Source: Pseudopelagicola sp.
GTDB taxonomy: Bacteria > Pseudomonadota > Alphaproteobacteria > Rhodobacterales > Rhodobacteraceae
Assembly (NCBI GenBank): GCA_026195905.1
Contig: JAPHRE010000038.1
Location: 23,985-87,984 of the forward strand
DNA: 64,000 bases
Direction of reading: 5' to 3'
Below the pieces are notes generated by a model, which saw nothing but the letters and a program-made list of their open reading frames with translations, made no database searches and was not told the DNA's origin. Numbering within the stretch: position 1 is the first letter of the stretch; each line of letters opens with the position of its first letter. Both the position numbers and the translations under genes were made by a program. Shown here in pieces: positions 45,419-54,440 of the stretch.

Positions 45419-48010
45419 ATGGCCGATCAACGCCAGGATATGCCTACCCGAACCGCGCGCCGCGTCGCGCGGGCGCTGTTTGTGACACGTCTCGGGCTTT
45501 TGGCCGAAACGCTGCTGCGTGGGTTCTGGCCGCTCTGGTCGCTCGTGATCGTCACGCTTGCCGCGACCCTCATGGGCGCACATGAGACCTTATCGCTCGA
45601 ATTGATCTGGTCCCTTGGCCTCTTTGTCGTGGGGGCCGCACTTTGGATGACATGGCGCGGCCTGCGCAAGGTCCATTGGCCAAGCCGCGCCGACGCCATG
45701 CGCCGGCTTGACGCAACATTGCCCGCACGCCCTCTCGCCGCACTTGCCGACACGCCCGCTATTGGCTCTGGTGATGCCGGGGCCGAGGCCATTTGGGCCG
45801 CCCATCGCAACCGCATGACATCCGCCCTTGAAGGCGTGCGTGCGCCCGACCCAGATCTGCGCCTTGCCCGGTTTGACCCTTTCGGCCTGCGCCATATCGC
45901 GCTTTTGGCCCTCGCCGTGGCGCTGCTCTTTGGATCATTCGCCCGCCTCGGCACAGTCGGCAGCGTTGTCACAGGCCAAATGCCCGGCACCGCTGCCGCG
46001 CTCTCCGGCCCGTCCTGGGAAGGCTGGGTGGAACCGCCGCTTCATACCGGCAAACCGGCGCTCTATCTGCCGGACCTTCCCGCAGGGCCGCTTGAGATCA
46101 TTGAGGGAAGTGACGTCCTCATCCGTCTTTATGGCACGGTTGGCGCACTGACCGTTTCCGAAACCGTCTCCGCCCGCACCACAGACATCCCGAGCGCCGC
46201 CGCGCCCGAGCAGACCTTTACCGTCGCGCGCGCGGGTACGATGGTCATTGATGGCCCCGGCGGGCGGCAATGGGATGTGGCTCTGGTGCCCGACATCGCC
46301 CCCGAAGTTACGGTGATGGGAGAGGCAACGGTCTCCGCACGCGGCGAGATGAGCCTGCCGTTCGCGGCCGCCGATGACTTTGCCATTACCGGCGGCACGG
46401 CACATATCTCGCTTGACCTTGCCGCGGTCGACCGCCGCCACGGCCTGCGCCTTGCGCCCGAGCCACGCGAGGCAATCACGGTGGCCCTGCCCCTGCCGAT
46501 CTCCGGCGACCGCACCGCCTTTGAGGAAACCCTGATCGAGGATTTCTCGGATCACCCTTGGGCGCATCTCCCTGTGACCATTTCCCTGACGGTCCAAGAC
46601 GCCAGCGGCCAAACCGGCGCGGCTGCGCCGCTGAGCCTGCCGCTTCCGGCGCGGCGCTTTTTCGATCCCCTGGCCGCCGCTATCATCGAACTGCGCCGCG
46701 ATCTCCTTTGGTCGCGCGACAATGCCCCCCGCATCGCCCAACTTCTGCGCGCTATCTCGCACCGCCCCGAAGAAAGCATCTTCCAATCCGAAACCAGCTA
46801 CCTGCGCCTGCGCACTATCCTGCGCCGCCTCGAAAATACGATCCCCTACGGCATCACCGATGAACAACAGGCCGACTATGCCAAGGCGCTCTGGGATCTC
46901 GCGCTTCTGCTCGAAGAGGGCAATCTCGACGATGCGCTGGAAAACATGCAGCGCGCCCGCGACCGCCTAGCAGAGGCCATGAAGAATGGCGCATCGCCAG
47001 AAGAAATCGCCCGCTTGATGCAGGAGTTGCGCGAAGCGACCCAGGATTACCTGCGCGAACTGGCCCGCCAGCAGAACCAAGACCGTGAGAACGCGGACGA
47101 GACCGAGCGGCAATTTTCGGAAAATAGCACGACGCTGAACAACGACGACCTTCAACGCATGATGGACCGGATTCAGGATCTTATGGAACAGGGCCGTATG
47201 GCCGAGGCCATGCAGGCCTTGCAGGAATTCCAGGAGATGATGGAGAATATGCGCGTCACCCAAGGCGGCGAAGGCAATGGCGAGCAAAGCCCTGGCGACC
47301 GCGCCATGCGCGACCTTGCCGATACCCTGCGCAATCAGCAGGGTCTCTCGGATGAAGCCTTCCGCCAACTGCAAGAACGCTTCAACCCCAACGCCAATCG
47401 CGGCCAATCCGGCGAGAATACCGGCCGCAACGGCGGCGAAGGCCGCGGGCAGGCGCATGACGGCACGGGCGATGGCGGCGCGGGTCAAGACGGCCGCACC
47501 CCCGGCGAGGGACGGGGCGAGGGATCACTTGCAGAACGTCAACAAGCCCTGCGCGACCAACTCGATTCCCTGCGCCGCACCATGCCGGACCAGACCGGCC
47601 CCGAAGGACAGGCCGCCGGAGAGGCGCTTGACCGTGCCGGAGAGGCGATGGACGAGGCCGAACAAGCCCTGCGCGGCGACGATCTTGCCGAAGCCATCGA
47701 CCGCCAAGCCGAAGCTATGGATGAAATGCGCGACGGGATGCGCAACCTTGGCGAGGCCATAGCCCGCAACCAGCAACAAGGACAAGGCCAGCAAGGCCAA
47801 GACATGCGCGGCGCAGCCCAAGGCACTGATCCGCTGGGACGCCCGGGCAACAACAGCGGCCGCGCCGGGCCGGGCGAAGACGCGCTGCAAGGCGAAGACG
47901 TCTACAGACAAGCGCGCGACCTGCTCGACGAAATCCGACGCCGCGCGGGCGAAACCGAACGCAGCGAAGAAGAGCGCAGCTACCTGCGCCGCCTCCTCGA
48001 CCGGTTCTAA
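45419..48010 (+). CDS. TIGR02302 family protein
   Basis: The 863-residue protein belongs to a family conserved in alphaproteobacteria next to lysA. Two to three transmembrane helices (about residues 25-80 and 155-175) precede a long region. The C-terminal half (about 450-863) is highly charged and rich in Gln, Arg, Glu and Gly, with predicted coiled coils, low-complexity Gly/Gln stretches and repeated EAMDEAEQALR-like heptads. GAGGA precedes the ATG at 45419, which I prefer to an in-frame TTG at 45407. Function is unknown; it is probably membrane-associated. Confidence 0.88.
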   Translation: MADQRQDMPTRTARRVARALFVTRLGLLAETLLRGFWPLWSLVIVTLAATLMGAHETLSLELIWSLGLFVVGAALWMTWRGLRKVHWPSRADAMRRLDATLPARPLAALADTPAIGSGDAGAEAIWAAHRNRMTSALEGVRAPDPDLRLARFDPFGLRHIALLALAVALLFGSFARLGTVGSVVTGQMPGTAAALSGPSWEGWVEPPLHTGKPALYLPDLPAGPLEIIEGSDVLIRLYGTVGALTVSETVSARTTDIPSAAAPEQTFTVARAGTMVIDGPGGRQWDVALVPDIAPEVTVMGEATVSARGEMSLPFAAADDFAITGGTAHISLDLAAVDRRHGLRLAPEPREAITVALPLPISGDRTAFEETLIEDFSDHPWAHLPVTISLTVQDASGQTGAAAPLSLPLPARRFFDPLAAAIIELRRDLLWSRDNAPRIAQLLRAISHRPEESIFQSETSYLRLRTILRRLENTIPYGITDEQQADYAKALWDLALLLEEGNLDDALENMQRARDRLAEAMKNGASPEEIARLMQELREATQDYLRELARQQNQDRENADETERQFSENSTTLNNDDLQRMMDRIQDLMEQGRMAEAMQALQEFQEMMENMRVTQGGEGNGEQSPGDRAMRDLADTLRNQQGLSDEAFRQLQERFNPNANRGQSGENTGRNGGEGRGQAHDGTGDGGAGQDGRTPGEGRGEGSLAERQQALRDQLDSLRRTMPDQTGPEGQAAGEALDRAGEAMDEAEQALRGDDLAEAIDRQAEAMDEMRDGMRNLGEAIARNQQQGQGQQGQDMRGAAQGTDPLGRPGNNSGRAGPGEDALQGEDVYRQARDLLDEIRRRAGETERSEEERSYLRRLLDRF

Positions 48011-48019
48011 TCAAAAAGA

Positions 48020-48035
48020 GCGCCCCAAGGGGCGC
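48020..48035 (-). terminator. Hairpin between TIGR02302 gene and lipoprotein
   Basis: GCGCCCC-AA-GGGGCGC is a perfect stem. A run of A on the left (CAAAAAGA) gives T on the minus strand, so it mainly ends the argH-lipoprotein transcript. Confidence 0.55.
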
Positions 48036-48120
48036 CCATAATATCTCGTCATCCCGCCTTACGGCGCGCCTCCTCGGGATGCCTCCGGCGGGAGTATTTA
48101 TCCAAAGGTGAAGACCGGAC

Positions 48121-48294
48121 TCAGAATCCGGTTCCAAGCGTGATCGTGACCGGGCCTTGGCGAATATGGGTCGCGCCAAAGGCACCATTGGTCCCGATGC
48201 CGACGGTGGTATCCATCGTCGGTGCCTCGGGCGGACCGTCCGCCCCGCACGCGGCGAGGACGGCTGTGATAGCGAAAAGGGCCAAAATGCGCAT
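48121..48294 (-). CDS. Small lipoprotein (LptM-like)
   Basis: A 57-residue precursor beginning MRILALF, with a lipobox VLAAC at about residue 16. After processing a lipid-anchored peptide of about 42 residues remains, with Pro/Ala-rich and Gly/Thr-rich parts. In many proteobacteria a small lipoprotein of this kind (LptM-like) lies between argH and lysA and is associated with LPS transport. Here it follows argH by 41 bases but lysA is elsewhere. The short sequence makes homology uncertain. Confidence 0.65.
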   Translation of the reverse strand: MRILALFAITAVLAACGADGPPEAPTMDTTVGIGTNGAFGATHIRQGPVTITLGTGF

Positions 48295-48335
48295 GTGGGA
48301 GGTCTCCATTCTAAGCGATGCCCCAGCCTAGCGCC

Positions 48336-49724
48336 TCAGAGCGCCTCTTGCCAGCGGGCGATCTGTTCACGCACACGCACCGGCGAGGTGCCGCCATAAG
48401 ACATGCGCGATGCGACCGAGTTGTGTACGCCGAGCACCCCAAAGACCTCTTCGGTGATGGCGCCGTGCACCGACTGCATATCCTCCAACGTCAGGTCCGG
48501 CAGGTCACAGCCGCGCGCTTCGGCCATCGCGACAAGCGAGCCGGTGACATGATGGGCGTCACGGAACGGCATGTTGAGCGCCCGCACCAGCCAGTCGGCA
48601 AGGTCCGTTGCCGTTGAAAACCCCGATCCCGCTGCTGCCTCAAGGCTGTCGCGGTTGGCGCTCATGTCCTTGACCATGCCCTCCATCGCCGCCAGCGCCA
48701 GCATCAGGTTGTCAGCGGCGTCAAAGACCTGTTCCTTGTCTTCCTGCATGTCCTTGGAATAGGCCAGCGGCAGCCCCTTCATCACCATGAGAAGCGCCGT
48801 ATTGGCCCCGAAAATCCGCCCGATCTTGGCCCGGATAAGTTCCGCCGCATCGGGGTTTTTCTTCTGCGGCATGATCGAAGATCCGGTCGAAAAGCGATCC
48901 GACAGCGTGACAAAGCGGAACTGCGCCGAGGACCAGATCACAAGCTCTTCGGCCATGCGCGACAGGTGCATCGCACAGATCGACGCCGCCGCGAGGAATT
49001 CCAACGCGAAATCGCGGTCCGACACCGCATCGAGCGAGTTCGCCGCAGGCCGGTCAAAGCCCAGCGCCTCGGCCGTCATATAGCGGTCGATGGGAAAAGA
49101 CGTGCCCGCCAGAGCCGCCGCGCCAAGGGGCGATTCGTTCATCCGGCGGCGCGCATCCTCAAACCGGGATTTGTCGCGCCCGAACATTTCCACATAGGCC
49201 ATCATGTGATGACCCCACGTCACGGGTTGCGCCGTTTGCAGATGGGTAAAGCCCGGCATGACCCAATCCGCGCCCGCCTCTGCCTGCGTCAACAGCGCCT
49301 TCATAAGCGCCTCAAGCCCGGAAATCGCGGCATCAATCTGATCGCGCACCCAGAGTTTGAAATCGGTCGCCACCTGGTCATTGCGGCTGCGCCCCGTGTG
49401 CAGACGCCCCGCCGGTTCGCCGATAATATCCTTGAGGCGCGCCTCGACATTCATGTGGATATCTTCAAGCGCGGTGGAAAACTCAAACGTTCCGCCTTCA
49501 ATCTCTGACAAGACCGTGAGGAGCCCTTCCCGAATGGCCTTAGCATCGTTATCTGTCAGGATGCCTGTGTGCGCGAGCATCGCTGCATGGGCCCGCGAGC
49601 CGGCAATGTCCTGCGCCGCCATCCGTTGATCGAACCCGATTGAGGCGTTGATTGCCTCCATGATCGCGTCCGGCCCAGCGGCAAAGCGGCCGCCCCACAT
49701 CTGGTTCGAGGAATCTTTGGTCAT
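48336..49724 (-). CDS. argH: Argininosuccinate lyase
   Basis: ArgH cleaves argininosuccinate to arginine and fumarate. The 462-residue protein has [17 protein letters not shown] at the start, [14 protein letters not shown] (about residue 108), TFHLQ-type [14 protein letters not shown], and the superfamily signature [12 protein letters not shown] (about 278). The start at 49724 is just 21 bases from the divergent tlpA start. Its promoter must therefore lie within or near the tlpA coding sequence. Confidence 0.97.
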   Translation of the reverse strand: MTKDSSNQMWGGRFAAGPDAIMEAINASIGFDQRMAAQDIAGSRAHAAMLAHTGILTDNDAKAIREGLLTVLSEIEGGTFEFSTALEDIHMNVEARLKDIIGEPAGRLHTGRSRNDQVATDFKLWVRDQIDAAISGLEALMKALLTQAEAGADWVMPGFTHLQTAQPVTWGHHMMAYVEMFGRDKSRFEDARRRMNESPLGAAALAGTSFPIDRYMTAEALGFDRPAANSLDAVSDRDFALEFLAAASICAMHLSRMAEELVIWSSAQFRFVTLSDRFSTGSSIMPQKKNPDAAELIRAKIGRIFGANTALLMVMKGLPLAYSKDMQEDKEQVFDAADNLMLALAAMEGMVKDMSANRDSLEAAAGSGFSTATDLADWLVRALNMPFRDAHHVTGSLVAMAEARGCDLPDLTLEDMQSVHGAITEEVFGVLGVHNSVASRMSYGGTSPVRVREQIARWQEAL

Positions 49725-49745
49725 GGGTTTCCCTTCGGAGGGGTT

Positions 49746-50363
49746 ATGAAAAAATCGAAGTCCGCGCTGGTTTACATGGCCCTCGCGCTTGGTGCAATTG
49801 CAGCAATCGCCTTTGTCGCCCTGCGTGATCCCGCCACGGTCGGAGCCAGCGCCGATATGAGCGCCGCCGCCGCCCTGCGCGATGGGGACATGAAGAAGCT
49901 GAACTTTCATCCCGACCCGCGCCCAACCTCTGATAAACCCTTCGTAACCGAGGACGGCGGCGCGATGTCGCTCGCCGACTATCGGGGCAAGGTTGTGCTG
50001 CTGAACTTCTGGGCGACATGGTGCCCGCCCTGCCGCAAGGAAATGCCGATGCTTGAGGAAATCGCCCGCGATCTCAACGGCGATGACTTTGCCGTTGTGA
50101 CGCTTGCCACCGGGCGCAATGCGCCGCCTGCCATCGCCGCGTTCTTTGAAGAGATCGGCGTCGAGAGCCTGCCGCAATACCGCGACCCGAAACAGGATAT
50201 CGCCCGCGAGATGGCCGTGCTCGGCCTGCCCGTGACCGTGTTGATTGGCCGCGACGGACGCGAGATTGCCCGCATGACCGGCGACGCCGATTGGTCCGGT
50301 GACTCAGCCCGCGCCATCCTGAAAGAAGTCATCGCTGCAACAGGGGACGAGCCGCGCGGCTGA
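49746..50363 (+). CDS. tlpA: TlpA-like thiol:disulfide oxidoreductase
   Basis: A 205-residue protein anchored by one N-terminal helix (about 8-25), with a periplasmic thioredoxin domain. [15 protein letters not shown] carries the active CPPC (Cys93 and Cys96), and [13 protein letters not shown] has the cis-proline. TlpA is a reductase needed for cytochrome c oxidase copper-centre maturation. GGAGGGG precedes the ATG. It heads a plus-strand group with a small hypothetical gene and a sterol desaturase-like gene, divergent from argH. Confidence 0.88.
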   Translation: MKKSKSALVYMALALGAIAAIAFVALRDPATVGASADMSAAAALRDGDMKKLNFHPDPRPTSDKPFVTEDGGAMSLADYRGKVVLLNFWATWCPPCRKEMPMLEEIARDLNGDDFAVVTLATGRNAPPAIAAFFEEIGVESLPQYRDPKQDIAREMAVLGLPVTVLIGRDGREIARMTGDADWSGDSARAILKEVIAATGDEPRG

Positions 50364-50425
50364 CGCGAGGACCGCTTTGACAGGCGGGGGGCTACTCTGG
50401 CTAAATCAGCGGCAGGGAGGACATC

Positions 50426-50815
50426 ATGCCGCTGAACGTGCTTTTGCCGGTTGTTGTGATCGGGATCATAGGGATTGCTGTGATCCTGCACATGATAGGG
50501 CTGACCGCCCCGCGCCGCCTTGCGGACAAGGCCGAGGCTCTGGCCGCATGGGCGCGTGAATTCCCCGAAAGCCCCGCCATTGATGCCCGGCTAAGCGCCG
50601 ATCAACGCGCCGCCCTCATCGAATGTGCCGATGGCGATGCCGGGCTTGTCTGGTGCTTTGGTGCCGATACCGTGGCCCGCCCGCTTGTCGATTTCGACCT
50701 CCTTGATACCGAAACCGGCCTCGACATTCGCCTACACGATGTTGCCGCGCCGCGCGTATCCGTCGCCCTGACCCCCGAAGAGCGTCCCCGCTGGAAAGGG
50801 TTCATCCTCGCATGA
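50426..50815 (+). CDS. Membrane-anchored hypothetical protein
   Basis: A 129-residue protein with one N-terminal helix (about residues 5-26). A small domain of about 90 residues follows, with conserved-looking LADKAEALAAWAREFPE, GLVWCFGADTVARPL and LHDVAAPRVSVALTPEERPRW. I do not recognise a family. Its stop overlaps the next start by four bases, so it is translated with the sterol desaturase-like gene. Confidence 0.65.
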   Translation: MPLNVLLPVVVIGIIGIAVILHMIGLTAPRRLADKAEALAAWAREFPESPAIDARLSADQRAALIECADGDAGLVWCFGADTVARPLVDFDLLDTETGLDIRLHDVAAPRVSVALTPEERPRWKGFILA

Positions 50816-51744
50816 CCGAGATCACCTACCCTGACGTCATAAGCTATGCCGTCCCCATCTTCATCGCCGCGATCCTGATTGAACTTCTTTGGATCAACAT
50901 CAAGGGCCGGGGCGGGCGCTATGAAACCCGCGACGCCGTGACCTCGCTTATCATGGGGGCGGGCAATGTTGCCTCGGGCGTGGCGCTTGGCTTTATAGCG
51001 TGGGGCTTTTTCATGATGCTCTGGGAGGTGACGCCGCTCGACCTTGGCACGTCTTGGTGGGTCGTGGCGCTGTGCTTCGTGCTCGACGACCTGCGCTATT
51101 ACTGGGTGCATCGCTTTGGCCATCGCGTCCGCTGGGTCTGGGCCTCCCACGTCAACCACCACTCCTCCCAGCATTACAACCTAACCACCGCCCTGCGCCA
51201 AACATGGACCTATACCTTCACCTTCATGATGGTGGTGCGCGCACCCTTGGTCCTCTTGGGCTTTCACCCGGCCATGATCTTCTTTGTCGGCGGGCTGAAT
51301 CTCATCTACCAATTCTGGATTCATACCGAGGCCATCGGCAAAATGCCCCGCTGGTTCGAGGCCATACTGAACACCCCCTCGCATCACCGGGTGCATCATG
51401 GCCGCAATGCGCGCTACCTCGATTGCAACTATGCCGGGGTATTTATCATCTGGGACAAGATGTTCGGAACCTTCGTCCCGGAACAGACAGAGGAAAAGGT
51501 CGACTACGGCCTTGTCCACAACCTTGGCACGTTCAATCCCCTGCGCGTCGCCTTCCATGAATGGATCGGCATCTTCCGCGATATGACGCAACGCGGCCTG
51601 ACATGGCGCGAACGCCTCATGTATGCCATCGCTCCGCCCGGCTGGAGCCACGACGGAAGCCGCCAGACCTCGGACCAGATCAAGGCCCATCACCTCGCCA
51701 ACCGCCCGCAAGACCGCGAAACGCCGGGTTTTGAAAGCCGCTAG
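50812..51744 (+). CDS. Sterol desaturase / fatty acid hydroxylase family protein
   Basis: A 310-residue membrane enzyme with four to five helices and the three histidine boxes of the di-iron family: HRFGH (about residue 99), HVNHHSSQHY (about 112) and HRVHHG (about 195). Members hydroxylate or desaturate lipids using oxygen. The substrate in this organism is not known; carotenoids, hopanoids or fatty acids are possible. Its TAG stop shares a CTAG with the stop of the convergent glycosyltransferase gene. Confidence 0.86.
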   Translation: MTEITYPDVISYAVPIFIAAILIELLWINIKGRGGRYETRDAVTSLIMGAGNVASGVALGFIAWGFFMMLWEVTPLDLGTSWWVVALCFVLDDLRYYWVHRFGHRVRWVWASHVNHHSSQHYNLTTALRQTWTYTFTFMMVVRAPLVLLGFHPAMIFFVGGLNLIYQFWIHTEAIGKMPRWFEAILNTPSHHRVHHGRNARYLDCNYAGVFIIWDKMFGTFVPEQTEEKVDYGLVHNLGTFNPLRVAFHEWIGIFRDMTQRGLTWRERLMYAIAPPGWSHDGSRQTSDQIKAHHLANRPQDRETPGFESR

Positions 51745-52613
51745 CCAAGCTCTGCGAACCGCGCCGGAAGTTTCGTGCGATGCGTCGGTTTGAACTTGCG
51801 CGCCCGCACAACGGAAAACCGCTCAAGCCGCGCAGGTGCCTGCGACAGGCGGTTATAGGCTTTGGCCTCGGCCTTCTCCCAAGGGCGCGCCACAAGCCCG
51901 GCAAATTCGTCTAGGAAATCGCGTGCCTCGGTCTCCGGCTCGGCCCAGGCCTTACCCGGTTTTCCCGCCTGCGCCGCCGCGACAACCTCCCGGCGGACCG
52001 CATTTGCATCGTCAAGCGCCGCAAGGTTGGCGTATTTGAGATGCCCGAGGTAAAGCCCCTTTGGCATGTGATAGGGAAAATCCTCAAGCGCCTCGGGCGC
52101 GACCTCGACCCCATGCAGGCGGAATTTCTGCGCCGCGCGCGACGCTACCGCCTTGGAATAATGGCCCGAAAAGATCACATTGCGCCGCTGCCCACAGACC
52201 GGACCGCGCGTCATGGCCCGGTTGCGCGCCATCTCGACAATATCAAACCCAAGCGCCGTCACGACAGGAGCGGTTTGGGTTTCAAACGCCGCCGCAAGGC
52301 TGCTGTATTGCTCGGGATCGTAGAGCACGACCTCATCGGCATCCGTGCGGATAACCCAATCGTAATCGCGCGCCAATTCGGCATGAAACTGGTCCATGAT
52401 CTTGCTCCGCACCCGGTCAAAATGCGACAAGTCTTCGCGCACCACCGAAAGCACATGCGCGCCGGGGCAAATCTCGCCGATCTTCGGATCGTCGCCGTGA
52501 TTGATGATGAACAGGTTGTGCGCCCCAAGTTCTGCACCGTGATGCGCATACCAACGCGATAGCGCCCAGTAGTCCCGATAGACCATCGTCAAGGCGCATA
52601 TCTTCAATGCCAT
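51741..52613 (-). CDS. Glycosyltransferase family 2-like protein
   Basis: The 290-residue protein (start ATG 52613) has KICALTMVYRDYWALSRWYA-type N-terminus, followed by a short strand and TDADEVVLYDP with Asp91 and Asp93 as the putative metal-binding DxD. It has the Glyco_tranf_2_4 layout seen at 27451, but the two are distant in sequence. No membrane segments. It follows the tag gene by 69 bases on the same strand. The polymer it acts on is not shown by context. Confidence 0.75.
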   Translation of the reverse strand: MALKICALTMVYRDYWALSRWYAHHGAELGAHNLFIINHGDDPKIGEICPGAHVLSVVREDLSHFDRVRSKIMDQFHAELARDYDWVIRTDADEVVLYDPEQYSSLAAAFETQTAPVVTALGFDIVEMARNRAMTRGPVCGQRRNVIFSGHYSKAVASRAAQKFRLHGVEVAPEALEDFPYHMPKGLYLGHLKYANLAALDDANAVRREVVAAAQAGKPGKAWAEPETEARDFLDEFAGLVARPWEKAEAKAYNRLSQAPARLERFSVVRARKFKPTHRTKLPARFAELG

Positions 52614-52682
52614 CTGCTGTGGTTCCTTCTGCTCATGCCTGTTTTTTCCGACCCTAAAACGGACGGGCCCTCGGACCAAGCC

Positions 52683-53267
52683 TCAAAACGGCGTCTTTTG
52701 CCCCGCTTGGGCACAAGGATCATGCGCCGGGCAGGTCACAAGGTGATCGTTGACCATGCCCACCGCCTCCATAAAGGCATAGACGATGGTGGGTCCGCAG
52801 AATCGAAAGCCTTCTTTCTTCAAATCCTTTGAAATTTGTTGCGATAAATCAGTGTAAGCCGGCACCTCGGACTGGCTCTGCCAACGCGGTTGAAGCGGGG
52901 CGAAATCAACGTATTTCCAAAGAAACCTGTCGAACCCTTCGCGGGCCTCGATCCTCTGCCAAGCCTGCGCATTTCCGATCGTGGCCTCGATCTTGCCCCG
53001 GTGCCGGATGATCCCCGGATTGCCAAGAAGGCGCTGCACATCCGCCTCCCCCCAATCTGCGATCACATTGGGATCAAACCCCTGAAATGCCTCACGGAAA
53101 TTATCGCGTTTCTTGAGGATCGTGATCCAGCTCAGCCCTGCCTGAAACCCATCAAGGATAAGCTTTTCCCAAAGCGCACGGCTGTCATATTCGGGGCGGC
53201 CCCATTCCGCGTCATGGTAGTCGAGATAGATCTGCTCCGGCCCCGCCCAACCACATCTGTCGCCCAT
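52683..53267 (-). CDS. tag: DNA-3-methyladenine glycosylase I
   Basis: Tag removes 3-methyladenine from alkylated DNA. The 194-residue protein has the zinc-snap ligands of the family: Cys5 in GDRCGWAG, His18 in YHDAEWG, and the HLVTC histidine and cysteine pair near the C-terminus. A WITILKKRDNFREAF segment forms the helix-hairpin region. I chose the ATG at 53267 since MGDRCGW is the usual start; an upstream in-frame ATG at 53279 is less likely. Confidence 0.93.
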   Translation of the reverse strand: MGDRCGWAGPEQIYLDYHDAEWGRPEYDSRALWEKLILDGFQAGLSWITILKKRDNFREAFQGFDPNVIADWGEADVQRLLGNPGIIRHRGKIEATIGNAQAWQRIEAREGFDRFLWKYVDFAPLQPRWQSQSEVPAYTDLSQQISKDLKKEGFRFCGPTIVYAFMEAVGMVNDHLVTCPAHDPCAQAGQKTPF

Positions 53268-53402
53268 GATCCGCCTCATTCATTTGGATTTTCATCAAAT
53301 GCCGCCTTTAGCGACCTGTTTACGAATTTGGCGACATTCTGGCGACAACCGCAAGAGAAAGCGGCACCACAACAGCGCTCACGAGACCAAGGAGGCCTTT
53401 CT

Positions 53403-54290
53403 ATGGGACGCATGCGCAAACGCGAACTTGCCGATCTGGCGCCGGGCGATGAGTCGCCGCTGGATGCGGCCGTTGTGGCGCGCGATTCCCGCGTGCTGTC
53501 GATGGTCCGTGAGGCGGTCGAGCACAAGCAAGTGCTGTTGGCGTTTCAACCTGTGGTCTCAGCCACGCAAACCAATCGCCCGATTTTCCATGAGGCGCTG
53601 ATCCGTGTGCTTGACGAAACGGGCCGCATCATTCCCGCCAAGGATTTCATGGCCTCGGTGGCCGAGGACGAACTTGGCCGGATGCTCGACTGCCTTGCCC
53701 TTGAAAAAAGCCTCAAAACCCTCGCCAAGCAACCCGACCTGCGCCTATCGGTGAATATGTCGGCGCGCTCTATTGGCTATCCGCTCTGGAAAGACACGAT
53801 CGAAAAAGGCCTGTCCAAGCGGCCCGATATCGCCGGCCGCCTCATTCTTGAATTGTCCGAATCCTCCGTATTGCACGTGCCGGAACTCCTGCGCGGGTTC
53901 ATGGATGATCTGCAACCGCGCGGCATTGCCTTTGCCATCGACGATTTCGGTGCCCGCCAAGGCGCGCTGCGCACGTTCAAGGATTTCTTCTTTGATATGC
54001 TCAAGCTCGATGGGCGGCTGATTCGCAACCTCAACTCTGATGTCGAACTACAAGCCATCGTCGCCGGAACCGCCGCGATTTCGAATAGCCTCGGTATGGT
54101 GACGGTCGCAAGTCGGGTGCAAAAGCCGGAAGAGGCCAAGACACTTGCCGCGCTTGGCGTGGATTGCCTGCAAGGGTTTCTTTTTGGCGCGCCAACGGTA
54201 TCGCCCCCCTGGGACGAGAGAGGGCGACGCAAAAAAGGCGGCTGGCGAAAAGACGGCAAGAATCGCAAAAATAACCAGGACGCCGCGTAA
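53403..54290 (+). CDS. Degenerate EAL domain protein
   Basis: A 295-residue protein with an EAL domain (about residues 40-270) and no other domain. Present: EALIR with Glu64, SVNMSA with Asn118, LELSES with Glu150, IDDFG with Asp180/181, LKLDG with Lys201 and LQGFLFG with Gln257. Altered: the usual AEGVE is VASRVQ (Ser237, Gln240), so the catalytic-site glutamate is absent. The normal loop after DDFG (TGYSSL type) is ARQGAL. This suggests a c-di-GMP-binding or non-enzymatic role. The C-terminus is very basic (KKGGWRKDGKNRKN). Confidence 0.8.
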   Translation: MGRMRKRELADLAPGDESPLDAAVVARDSRVLSMVREAVEHKQVLLAFQPVVSATQTNRPIFHEALIRVLDETGRIIPAKDFMASVAEDELGRMLDCLALEKSLKTLAKQPDLRLSVNMSARSIGYPLWKDTIEKGLSKRPDIAGRLILELSESSVLHVPELLRGFMDDLQPRGIAFAIDDFGARQGALRTFKDFFFDMLKLDGRLIRNLNSDVELQAIVAGTAAISNSLGMVTVASRVQKPEEAKTLAALGVDCLQGFLFGAPTVSPPWDERGRRKKGGWRKDGKNRKNNQDAA

Positions 54291-54326
54291 CGACGCAATA
54301 TCATTTCGCGCCCCAAAGGATAATCG

Positions 54327-54343
54327 TTGCCGCACTGCGGCAA
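54327..54343. promoter_or_regulatory. TTGCCGC-N3-GCGGCAA palindrome before phaA
   Basis: A perfect inverted repeat with 7-bp arms around ACT, 98 bases before phaA. TGC-rich palindromes of this style are bound by PhaR, the PHB repressor, in Paracoccus and Rhodobacter, so a PhaR operator is a reasonable guess. Confidence 0.5.
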
Positions 54344-54440
54344 ATCCGCTATGCACCCGCACAAAGGCGCGGGTGATTGCTTGCATTCCCGGCAACATCC
54401 GACAACCTTTGACCACGTCATACGGTAGAGGAACATAAAC

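Noticed and set aside
54290..54301. CGACGCAATATC directly after the EAL gene stop, resembling one unit of the 11-bp repeat
   Set aside because: Only one imperfect unit is present with no tandem copies and no T-run at the right distance.
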